This document shows, piece by piece, positions 63,501 through 63,785 of a stretch of 63,785 nucleotides of DNA; the stretch's first letter is position 1, and the number at the start of each line of letters is the position of its first letter. A program made the position numbers and the translations under genes. A model generated the notes under the pieces. It ran no database searches, was not told the DNA's origin, and saw only the letters and a list, made by a program, of their open reading frames with translations. Source of the stretch: Nocardia lijiangensis NBRC 108240. Lineage in GTDB: Bacteria; Actinomycetota; Actinomycetes; Mycobacteriales; Mycobacteriaceae. The stretch spans positions 1 to 63,785 of the forward strand of contig NZ_BDBP01000003.1 of the NCBI RefSeq assembly GCF_001613045.1, in the 5' to 3' direction.

Positions 63501-63785
63501 TCAATTCCCTGACGGCGGCGGCATTCTCCGCCGCGAGCCGCTGGGTCACCCGGCGGGCGATCTCGACACCGGTCCTGCGCGGGGGTTCATCGGGATCGGG
63601 GGTCGGCGTCGGAGGCGGCCCCTGCGGGGGTATCCGGCCGCCGCCACCGTCGGCGGAGGGTTCCGGCCGCGTGGGTGCGCCCGAGCCCTCGTCCCCGTGC
63701 GCGACCGCACCGTCGGCGGCGGAAGGCAGCGCGGCGGGCGGTTCGGTGGGACGGGTCGCGGCCAGCGCCGCGTCCACCCGCGCCA
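39544..63785 (-). CDS. Giant multidomain repeat protein (giant A), partial at 5' end
   Basis: The frame is open from the window edge to a TGA at 39544, at least 8,077 codons. The first possible start (GTG at 63777) is not believable. It lies inside a segment, ARVDAALAATRPTEPP, that repeats an internal one (SRVDAELAATQPATPP near 46.69 kb), so the true start is upstream of the window. Recurrent blocks in order: A1, WPGG repeats, a VLVASPSPS beta-alpha unit, HRG-PADES repeats, B1, 39-bp repeats, ART-like domain, zinc-peptidase-like domain, C1, A-mid, WPGG repeats, C2, A2, B2, Glu/Ser/Gly repeats, proline-rich stalk, C-terminal domain. Only about four cysteines are seen in the whole translation, consistent with life outside the cytoplasm. 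It shares a beta-alpha module with giant B. It is likely an exported adhesin- or toxin-like scaffold, but the N-terminal export signal cannot be seen. Confidence 0.92.
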   Translation of the reverse strand, partial: ARVDAALAATRPTEPPAALPSAADGAVAHGDEGSGAPTRPEPSADGGGGRIPPQGPPPTPTPDPDEPPRRTGVEIARRVTQRLAAENAAAVRELNAADAARDAAMAGLPVTRDELGPVPSQVANTIDRLMRVHPEHAARLEELQEAALRYLAVESEVEVLDEALARAMQREALAEEGAGRIDDTVGVVAGEPPRIVVVGWHLPGNVRARLEAEYPLLRPLLARPGVVVTHIEIATLDDGRIAHRRTDFGPDRPTGDTPEERGTGGQSPRQRAEERYQRALRDAHRQLGQPQQEDPRTTVWPGGEQSSSGPVAEADDPAVDPDPRTRVWPGGPQPEPGSASNPVADSDDPTVDMGRPGVAERSGGESAEQVGSSGPVADADDPTVDLGRREDPRTRVWPGGPQSEPGSASNPVAENGDPTVDVRRPGVAQPSGVESAEQGSSSGPVVDADDPRTRVWPGGPQSNQGSSTGPMADSDDSTIDLRRPDVAEQTGGESATRVGTVPVGVESDRAVTDAVARRDALAARMRELADSIPAVADRLGPDSLSPENLMATLREVSQLTMVGDDVARMREFIDVALAFQRAEAAVHLADMSASPVVAAAPAPQPPAWPRIGIPRVHDPVTPELRSRLPRLAADIGTTTSERARIESALADLARAIGVDPDGRSPREMAEAVDARVRAADAAVAELMSRPDDPARILPQRDELAAALREAAELRSAAAEIRTELDRLRTALAEERAAVQRAGEHAVRDVLAGVDARVDSEGVGHLPGGRRVLVASPSPSPDELLSAQERQQLADAGVRVDYVHVEVDESGTVTTTPIRPPDTGSAEPAGSVPPGHDPAGGSDAAGSQPEPYRPKHRGRPADESQLLAEPYEPKHAAPQQGVSQPETAEPKHRGRPADESDAGPDTHQPKHRGLPADESQEQAQPYEPKHRASQSDVAESARAQPQTLDQSDGTGRHRGEPADESGSQAQDYEPRHRAPRSGVAESEGAQPRTPDQSDGTGRHRGEAADESASQPVYEAKHRRDPAEGAQAEGEQAHHGAPAPESQQPGEQSKVEESGEQPQPAQPGEQAQVGQPEAAPLPPEIQEALDRLRAERAEAVARRREWDDIRRTCAEALDASDASSVDAMARAARGFDEAVAVVAELDAEIAELELSNTPEGVYQQLMRERAVLAREREFWRAKRDDRYSRFSDLPLPFGDAAQALNQSNLARTLEHLEASVAGTRNIAGTGDEAGYVAREQLDPGEIRRRREQIFKLHDAALRYNRVQAALAEVDRRIAALGRVGIGEPQPLSQQVRAEVDRLAGERAREVLESKPWRQMRADIAARLRVNEADLGPNAVAQRKSPEEALDEALAEVAGRTIRVDQMGERNRNLDLLREAATRVNEADNRIARIQGRIAELAGAGRDFLAAEGARQVTDRVGFVDGDPQRIIVIAPRGTLAAPRADHDAALLEATHRDSRVARAMLSRETTIEYRELVAELDQPVTTRRLRSPSREFMTLGPDDAPILRRVRWQSGEPNSTTWHEVNPERPEWTTNRKGPTTPKEFKERDLPEGVSGWAANPFQAAVVDPFVDNGPGVNKGLLPSIPGGDPIYPGQTYELPFADVFYHFMRLSLEPAKLFGFTWYNDSDHPGRISPGFKGHPWFRKKSADVQPMAREPERAERAHAPGELAGYDRKQADEQRAWQRVQDWATEQYRLFRSSDGDIDRITANLAARPEFEGAAREVRAAETVDRIASVVEDYMSARSEVTMRNPDDPGPDLSAIVADLTGTLRSEQPGDAARLVDDIREALLGFKPDRAAIAAEVAVRLDNSVPAFSREQIAQIKHHYMEAEYRRALPIDGSPARMRLDAVADVAEAWLRLIGDEATAEDVLMLQDALAESNFLRANDYASWRDANQYAIRIGFDWDSVRPPLTGWRKGIRYAPAPLPTDAPLPPRPDTDDDGPAPLPPGPGPDSGPNRPPLPSHNPGQLPPGPSPDDVETVRLPGPVGADDPTVPLPRPVGADDPTVQLPGPVGADDPTVPLPSPVGADDPTVSLPSPVGADDPTVDLGRPSPETGASPAAGPQDPADPRLSNWPGGPDAERTQPVRPQDTAPGDPDSDPSDNGVPPDGGDTNQGSGGVGDNPTIDLRRGAENVERDADGRPVDPQGEPPAQQDETTRPIRRDEQRDEADNPEQDGNAETSGDRYEIDNPQFGARLRYGFENWDAVVDVLAPHERAVLERVASLNADGSRFRAAIDDALRGDAELTPELAAAVDILDDVLTRLRLPDTAVMTYVRPENPLDMTGDVVGSLHQIAEFPQVALGETQPVDGGRFHLELTVPAGTPALFMNRFLPSGMPVPVVMLGRGLNWRVDSVRSLGNDGHWLIRATVVPETGSTAEAGGGRAPGDTPAEVVSRPDSAEQPQPENAPPVASPGPDDPVGEDADASVPPPLRLSPPEPVSDDSAPLRLTPPEPVAEVPPSAIQLPDTPRQDEWSQRDIPEIARVLRERHGVDLLGERRALQVLRFDLPHLDPEVIREYARAIDDMLTKYPGTPVAILDILAVHRHRGGFAAAQWEAENGGARVILDYQLATSAELFWAVVSTEVTSGHLHASKELRPVYGAVVHEFGHVLDYLSSEETRATIEGILRRRYEEEFEAGHLAAGGEGYHTWIRQLSGYSFHDNGELNLGEAIPEGFSEVELAGDAASEPARVIHETLVANARRALAEGTVPQPPSQLSPGPDAGGGGKKPPQRPQVGMPDPGEPTGDGAESSAPQPDPNPENESGPDEDGDGAGKSARPEPTPDSDSSGGARRVPTEPSAPPVQQGTRDGAAEASRIVGEQSVSARAEQAAQSRPGTPSEGGRDRSADEPRAIVIEVDGQRIPLQLVAEGPNAWRPEHPAPQSNPDDPGNLPAVQESSEPPAPAEPGSAWPRISTSALVQGHAVIPKHPSLSSQDTAGQALLGHFAGLPLTSLGTHGEQLGMKFNPMRLGLVFEELRRNRELLPFLRRLTSRTPDQTGDVPPVRRRTGEDYLPSIDEALPSLLHREFGREFAEEVARQQREREQQRADRQAENASATARPEPFPDGVPPRVDGVFGDLFGELIDAARRRSAAFDWLVDSADRLEVDLTDENPDAVQDALRVLRYQQARRIGAFVGLSIAEANYQVENRRIRFGREISFFDTDPMTRLLIEVVEANGGDASWLRVVRIANGDEFQLWGELYDADEPGRNEGIARYFADALNRDQIRDERAVWAQLLDVDIVDLGALPRLTMIDAANRIRAYGTDVADFQSRVRQFLRADAEVQELTGLMSDLALRSSVIDDLGFLLPDIDGVALLPGDPGGPPRLVVVDGFGDHEAVLGRALRDYADLAEAVNTGLVEPVFRTATLEPDGTFHLTDTDPGRIVHFRQEIDGRLLDLTLIDDGQGGWRPVLPEPADSDATSQQSPAPSRGEIVAARDDLAAALDIPESERGSAAELAERLRVLRLDNAVRASQIEAVIDYARTAWDIDDYNNHTDARWQLATRIDIDVDAMTPLAMARALTDPDLGSARRYQAVQDLIEYWKVAKADDKAVAEAARDKLAERLGVGRRKGRFPKDLFSRTRKNPELEYRPDTSSLDAKRLNRAIRHLMRRPSERENLVDALAEFYRTINGSDRYDPVTRGADAIDPRVGDTEFPVHERAVQHLLDVVDDVDTLIDVLDRVGDFGPDEVSASGHAAPSRDWALTVGVDLTDADAKRWAEVYEVFRDGRIDQEERLTPAELAEVQAALRAEVVARARDIAELTAMNDQLLELAEAEQRPALIDRLTAQRAAAAQELDAAGAAHDAIDSGHPDREAAAARLRDARTELARIDGELVRTSAAHRELSAVAEESGRPLRRAEVIERLEADHAAAVQEMDAARAERAEANRPHGFGEPDLTDNLDETLHERRGRTRPVGAATERWEAQLNELESAARRYIAARDELARLTAQLTAARKTTFGDEGTRAPRPARRDEIADLTARRAAALVRVSAARAVLDVVNGRHGRSEAEPTAGVAADVNGVRTPNADTQSPTQQGELQAAAHRYDAARAELARIEQQLEAARRRGRPTMSQAERSRRVVERIEAQRETARLERDDARSRRVEAMRGLPVDETELTDDAAIDAMVERLEGRTLPVTELAEQSARTRALRDAAVRYNAAEQRLTAVDRALTRAIQRQVLAEAGARRIDDRVGIVPSDPVVIVVVGRDVPTDVRAGLAADHPHLRLALGRPDVVVRHLRIEEGADGRIVVHRTDSGVDGPVVTGSSPLRSADVGAQQAPGDTAVRRNAGGAAGHPGESGAPRQPGAGDTAVDRARADLERARAQRDVLADAHFDAVMSFRAEIGQLRIDSADLTSQALPATLRRLLDEGVPREHVDRLRAAAHNVEQRRADLVAAQAEFVAAQRRLGFARAGMHEVRYDPTAEPQRAPGAADAVDPRTVHWPGGVGSESGPEMDPGVDGRASEGAASSAAAPVDPRTVHWPGGAVEPGSGVGESSREGVAAQGVRPIDPRTVHWPGGRAVVSEEGVGEVSREDAGSSAVDPRTVHWPGGAVEPESGVSESSPEDVAAQAVRSNDPRTVHWPGGTAASETGEEGDPPRPEEGDDSGAAGAPARPSPRPGTDPAGAARTAPPDSERQEAGSERASNSEGPAQATPESHRARVAPGEGDPVSGDAREPQAAGGGGGTTPPGQQPPAAAEPPDPHDPGASRSKPATGETRPHTIDVDGEQVPVHLVDDGSGGWRVEPPVVRPEAPAPEAAPLPTSEPPATPERRPNLVRRMWTQLRNGFAAHTPKYPSGSGVDSAGQSVVANEANVPLIKHTPEGDVLQTKFNPARILKEGATMWQNRELIPFLNKLTSRIPDHAGDPPSARTRNGEEYRPWLDEVDPNQVRQETGEDVEELRRQADAEQPKQEQAPAPERVRYEPNPNATGRFADLSRDLADAANLREDLAADLIAAVRDLGADLGPDVTPESVRQAFEVLRYHQARRIGALAGLAEAAARYDAENRRIPYSTEVSFFDSDPMTRFLREVIHANDRPTTLLDWEGVNNGGEPGRDWGDLNYSDQPGIDEGNPTYFENALRRDQIRDERAVWAQLLGIDLGQLDTHPRRALAAAIDHIRAQARGLADIDQQMRNYLRVDGEVADFTRQLADLGLRASVESDGGFLLTGVDGIGILPGEAGQKPGMLVFDGDLDHERVLADALRKHPELAQAVNDGLVDVVFRIVHVEPDGSMRLLDSQPVAVQHIRQEIDGRVLDATMVRDDDGAWRPVYDNASAATDQRPPLLPEGLSRGEVEIARQELAHRLGIPEGELDNPEALRQHIEQLRAENALRAAQIEAIIDYGRTAWDIDDFHALSDARSQLAHRLGLATDQLTPEQVARALVEGDLGKARRLQAVEDLVDYAKLLRGTDSGVVDGARDRLAERLGVGRRRGRFPKDLFPRSYKNSEMKYLPDTSGTDPKRLNKAIAKLARNESERENLIDALAEYFRTINGLDRFDPVRYGEDAIDPRVTDGEFPVHDKAIAHLLEVVGDLGILTDALEGADILDRFGILGEHTGPAPEPRANPDFTRTVGVELPEPVRPGDTPEEVAAKAARWAKVYEVYRDGKIDQKERLTPDQLATVQADLRNEIRSRADALDLLEALNRRADELEAEAQRPARIAQLLAERDAAIAERDAARGALDAATANFRQNPGEAAAAELGAAAKRYTDAEADVSRVDAELAATQPATPPNVPPVGGMPPQGRSDVPPVGEVPPQGPPVDPRVAWAQPVAGEGGVVSEAPVDPRVAWSQPAGSDDPTLPLGVRTDGADSDSAVAQPTPGAGDGGSGRKPPAGPPVATPEPDGPGDRPDADLARRVTNRLAAENAAAVRELDAARAARAEAMDGLPVREGDLTEDALPDTIVRLTREFPDQTARIESLRDAATRFNRAESELEVLDGAVAQAMEREALAEEGANRIDNTVGIVAGEPPRIVVVGWNSPGDVRAQLAADYPSLRPLLDRPDVVVRHIEITYGDDGRIINVPTDFGPDGPRPGTAEPGPPPGDSPGSPERGRRSGEQPQPPTQDPQVAADFEAMRQRAEARVQEALDAIARRVQAVRQSQDSEFEQRMRQLDAALAENERRQSELDGRTDDTPERAFEERLRQFDVAMAEHQRKLAEQQRMLESQPPHEGDVRVWPPDDDGEATPPAPKPKSPGSGPGDAGAAKQPEAGLEGGPAQPKPAEGAGKREGAKPEGAVPQPEPGVGVASQGGAKSESAAQQAESGVGDGDSDGAVQPDADGDGQPEVAPLVGADELTPEARAELERLRGARAAAVVRREELRDIRRVHAELLAEADPGGPEAAVLARATERLEAAEVEVARLDAEIAEQELAGTPEAVLQELLRKRAQLAAERAFWRAKRDDRFSRFRDIPLPVRNPNEALNQANLANTLQHLENGIVRTRDVAGTGEESATRAEELVGPDEIARRREQIFNLQDAAQRFNESDSELAELDRQIAALGRVGVAEPELSQQVQAELDRLARERAQAVLASKPWRLMRTDLAHRLRVDESRLGPEDLGLTLDEVANRTIRADQADEHVRNIALLREAATRVSQGEQLVHRIQGQMAELAGAGRDILDALGVRPIDPGEGRPRVGLIEGENPRIIVVAPIGPYGHPRVDHDAALAAAIRSDPAVAQAMTRREARIEFCWIVAGHDAPVRIARMPGPTREFTTLPAMDGRPPLHMVRWQDGEGNWHSLDPRSGDAGTGGPTVPKSYEERILPEGISGWGMAPVEAAIVDPFVGNGPGVNQAFLPAIPGGTPIDNGMPTYELPFADLAYNILRLTLEPAKLFGFTWFSDKAHPGRVKPGFKGHPWFRAPIRDVQPMAREYQVPERAPDNGELGELFTQRQREEQEAWQRVQDWADAEYRRYLGDDSDIDTITDNLADHPAAQGAARAVRAAVLVDVIANVVDDYTAGLVEVTHRSPDDPGPDLSRAVEAITGHLDHERPGDAARLVDDIRDALMGIRPDRAAIARAVAERLDHAVPAFSHEEIAQIKNHLMRDQHLRIDPRDGVPRRLPLDPVADVAEAWNRLIAGGDNILPADILLLQDALAESNYLRAHPYGAAWRDANQYAIRIGFDWDAARPPRTDWRKGIKYAPAALGPDNLLPPRPEIDPDDPNPLPPGPRPQLPLNPQGPVNHTPELPENAPSQPSSRPDDPTVELSSPDNVDTQPIPHPIGPTVDLPSPDEVDDQPIPHPDDPAVDPRTVHWPGGGVAESDQGGGESVPEGVGSSGVGPVDPRTVYWPGGRAAESDQGSDGSMPEGVASSEAGSFDPRAQSRPTGGADSEVGESQPRPENPARLDSGGGQPRTARDGGSADASVPPSVGGERTARPEGGDGLARPERGEGQSRSADGANSEVGEGQSRPESGADSEVGEGRSGSEGSARPDAEGGQSGANSEVGEGQSRPESGPGSEIGEGESRLESSARPGSEGGQSRPEGGANVEVGEGRSRPEGRADSEVGERQSRWEGSARPGSEGGQSRPEGGANEEVGQGRSRPESGADSEVSEGESRPEGSAQPDSERGQPRPEGGADSEVGGGRSGSEGSAQPDAEGGQPRPEGGARAEGGERSESGEGRRRTEGEQRSEGGERRSRPDGGARAGLAAGSGAEDDRDPRMPPPVPPNPPVPPLPQPPQPPQRPVPPVPPQPPMPPKPPVSPQPPQPPVSPMPPKPQVSPQPPQPPVSPMPPKPPVSPQPPQPPEWPMPPKPPLPPSPPEWPQPPVPPRPPEWPQWPAPTQPPDSPVPPRPPVPPVAPGWPQLPVPPHSPEVPQPPEFSVPPRPPVPPVAPGWPELPVPPQQPGVPRPPEFPVPPQFPAPEMPGVPGLPQLPDGSVPPQPPASEWPIQPGSPQRPGDPPVPGMPTLPDPPPGWAPPTGNPGAPTLPDPPSAWEPPAGGNGLPGGTNGYSPTPPPAPPASAGQSRSSRAFPRAGFGNGRGPAESGRRAATGLVVRSHAGVGEFADFDPETGVLRGGALGAGSVSGLYGAVGDLSVVFYREAGRLLLRAGGRVIDLDTQPIGVYWQRVDDQTNRFVLVNSGVVACDVHYRAVLPDFDFGLLIRDVLCDPDRRARIFTA
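39547..39945 (-). other. Unrecognised C-terminal domain of giant A
   Basis: The last ~130 residues after the stalk read RAATGLVVRSHAGVGEF, GGALGAGSVSGLYGAVG, VVFYREAGRLLLRAG, VIDLDTQPIGVYWQRVDD and a closing DVLCDPDRRARIFTA. It appears to be mostly beta strands and contains two of the few cysteines in the protein. I recognise no family. Its place at the end of a stalk suggests a tip, toxin or anchoring domain. Confidence 0.5.
40020..40930 (-). repeat. Proline-rich stalk with 54-bp repeats
   Basis: About 300 residues of PP-x and PPxP sequence. At 40630-40822 an 18-residue unit (MPPKPPVSPQPPQPPVSP) repeats about three times, with one copy reading PPKPQ. Other parts use PPRPPVPPVAPGWPQLP and PDPPPGWAPP units. 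It is an extended polyproline spacer, as found in wall-spanning or surface proteins. Confidence 0.85.
40930..42170 (-). repeat. WPGG and SEVGEG/SRPEGG repeat region
   Basis: Two DPRTV(H/Y)WPGG copies are followed by about 20 imperfect copies of a unit with SEVGEG, SRPEGGA and SARPDSEGGQ. The region is rich in Glu, Gly, Ser, Arg and Pro, with few hydrophobic residues. It is probably an extended linker. Confidence 0.8.
42430..44990 (-). other. B block, copy B2 of giant A
   Basis: It has the same order as B1: ERAFWRAKRDDRFSRF, RREQIFNLQDAAQRFN, LIEGENPRIIVVAPIGP...VDHDAALAAA, GPGVNQAFLPAIPGG, FGFTWFSDKAHPGR, and NQYAIRIGFDWDAARPP at the end. It is the last large block before the repeat and stalk regions. 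Confidence 0.75.
45770..46310 (-). other. A block, copy A2 of giant A
   Basis: RRVTNRLAAENAAAVREL through ALAEEGANRIDNTVG into VAGEPPRIVVVGWNSPGD and VVVRHIEITYGDDGR. Many stretches are identical to A1, which lies 17.26 kb upstream. Confidence 0.78.
46680..49520 (-). other. C block, copy C2 of giant A
   Basis: It carries the same landmarks as C1: KFNPARILKEGATMWQNREL, FFDSDPMTRFLREVI, RDQIRDERAVWAQLLGID, ILPGEAGQKPGMLVFDGDLDHE, AWDIDDFHA, LGVGRRRGRFPKDLF, AIDPRVTDGEFPVHD. It ends in the coil with SRVDAELAATQP, the segment that also opens the visible part of giant A. Confidence 0.75.
50085..50560 (-). repeat. DPRTVHWPGG repeats, central cluster of giant A
   Basis: Five copies of DPRTVHWPGG, each followed by Gly/Ser/Glu-rich spacers of 15-35 residues with EPGSG, VGESS or EDVAAQ. 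The core is invariant across the five copies while the spacers differ. Confidence 0.85.
51030..51600 (-). other. Diverged A block (A-mid) of giant A
   Basis: ERSRRVVERIEAQRETARLE and helices ending AEAGARRIDDRVGIV lead into VVIVVVGRDVPTDVRAGLA and VVVRHLRIEEGADGR. It has the same architecture as A1/A2 but is clearly older. Confidence 0.7.
52270..55090 (-). other. C block, copy C1 of giant A
   Basis: About 940 residues. Landmarks: KFNPMRLGLVFEELRRNREL, RRTGEDYLPSIDEALP, FFDTDPMTRLLIEVV, RDQIRDERAVWAQLLDVD, a beta-alpha unit (LPGDPGGPPRLVVVDGFGDHE), AWDIDDYNN, LGVGRRKGRFPKDLF, AIDPRVGDTEFPVHE and a closing coiled coil. A second copy (C2) lies at 46.68-49.52 kb. Confidence 0.75.
55680..56430 (-). 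other. Zinc-peptidase-like (gluzincin) domain
   Basis: VVHEFGHVLDYLSS carries HExxH at 55972-55986. About 62 residues downstream EAIPEGFSEVEL can supply the Glu ligand, as in gluzincins of the anthrax lethal factor type. The N-terminal part (IPEIARVLRERHGVDLLG) leads into a beta sheet with VAILDILAVHRHRGG. The metal-binding residues are intact, so this may be an active protease effector. The substrate is unknown. Confidence 0.72.
56650..57250 (-). other. ADP-ribosyltransferase-like domain, catalytically eroded
   Basis: APHERAVLERVA and helices are followed by LTRLRLPDTAVMTYVRPEN, matching the Arg strand of ADP-ribosyltransferase toxins. FHLELTVPAGTPALFMNRF and VVMLGRGLNWRVDSV match the family's C-terminal strands. 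The ExE catalytic pair expected in front of the last strand is replaced (PVPVV), so activity is unlikely. Confidence 0.5.
57646..57840 (-). repeat. 39-bp tandem repeat (PVGADDPTVxLPx)
   Basis: Five tandem copies of a 13-residue unit: GPVGADDPTVPLP, RPVGADDPTVQLP, GPVGADDPTVPLP, SPVGADDPTVSLP, SPVGADDPTVDLG. The unit is a multiple of three, so the frame tolerates copy-number change. The nucleotide sequences are highly alike. Confidence 0.88.
58030..60560 (-). other. B block, copy B1 of giant A
   Basis: About 840 residues: two long helical/coiled regions (EREFWRAKRDDRYSRF, RREQIFKLHDAALRYN), a beta-alpha unit (RVGFVDGDPQRIIVIAPRG ... ADHDAALLEA), a GPGVNKGLLPSIPGG segment, FGFTWYNDSDHPGR, and a helical end closing with NQYAIRIGFDWDSVRPP. 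A second copy lies at 42.43-44.99 kb. Function unknown; the beta-alpha unit and the closing segment resemble parts of giant B. Confidence 0.75.
60700..61250 (-). repeat. HRG(R/L/E)PADES repeats
   Basis: Copies of KHRGRPADES, KHRGLPADES, RHRGEPADES and RHRGEAADES alternate with YEPKH and SDGTGRHRG segments. At least six copies are spaced 20-45 residues apart. It is a charged low-complexity linker between the VLVASPSPS unit and block B1. Confidence 0.75.
62340..62915 (-). repeat. DPRTxxWPGG repeats, N-terminal cluster of giant A
   Basis: Four copies of DPRT(T/R)VWPGG are separated by 15-60 residues of Ser/Gly/Asp-rich sequence that also carries DDPTVD motifs. The same decapeptide core recurs at 50.1-50.56 kb (five copies), near 57.57 kb and near 42.1 kb. 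Confidence 0.8.
63000..63570 (-). other. A block, copy A1 of giant A
   Basis: A helical lead (RRVTQRLAAENAAAVREL) and helices ending ALAEEGAGRIDDTVG are followed by a beta-alpha unit with VAGEPPRIVVVGWHLPG and VVVTHIEIATLDDGR. The same block recurs at 45.77-46.31 kb (A2) and in diverged form at 51.03-51.6 kb. Function unknown. Confidence 0.75.

Noticed and set aside
63775..63777. GTG as the start codon of giant A
   Set aside because: It falls inside a segment repeated at an internal C-A junction and has no ribosome-binding site visible in the few bases available. The frame is open to the window edge.

Overview
The window is high-GC actinobacterial DNA, most like Nocardia or a close relative in the Mycobacteriales. 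The reasons are strong G/C bias at third codon positions, several GTG starts, a CpnT-like (WXG100-type) N-terminal domain typical of type VII secretion (T7SS) substrates, and a neighbouring YbaB-type gene. About 94% of the window is two colossal minus-strand genes, and both run off the window. No rRNA, tRNA, CRISPR array, insertion sequence or transposase was seen.

Layout from high to low coordinates. (1) 63785-39544, minus: giant gene A, at least 8,077 codons, open at its 5' end. It is built from recurring blocks that I call C, A and B. Inserted among them are a degenerate ADP-ribosyltransferase-like domain, a zinc-peptidase-like HEFGH domain, several families of short in-frame repeats, a proline-rich stalk and an unrecognised C-terminal domain. 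(2) 38730-39404, plus: an OmpR/PhoB-type response regulator with no kinase gene beside it. (3) A minus-strand cluster starting at 38324: a protein with two immunity-like domains (YezG-like and Imm35/YrhB-like), a small helical protein, a YbaB/EbfC-like protein, then giant gene B.

Giant gene B runs from an ATG at 35628 to the window edge at base 1 with no stop codon, so it has at least 11,876 codons. In order it encodes: a CpnT-like export domain; a low-complexity linker; nine papain-like toxin glutamine deamidase (Tox-PL) domains; four DUF1023-type alpha/beta-hydrolase domains, most with a damaged nucleophile site; a PD-(D/E)XK nuclease-like domain; a PI3/4-kinase/HipA-like kinase domain with its key residues present; eight tandem sigma-70 region-4-like helix-turn-helix units; a LacI-type helix-turn-helix; and two RsbW-type (anti-sigma) HATPase domains. 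I know of no described system that puts a sigma region-4 array and anti-sigma ATPases in one polypeptide carrying a T7SS export domain and deamidase toxin folds. This is the strongest candidate for something undescribed.

Working interpretation (inference): this is a polymorphic-toxin locus. B is an exported multidomain effector or scaffold, the dual-domain protein upstream is its immunity partner, and A is a related giant that shares a beta-alpha module with B. The response regulator and several inverted repeats at 38.35-38.58 kb may control the cluster. Long plus-strand open frames opposite both giants are GC-bias shadows and are left out.
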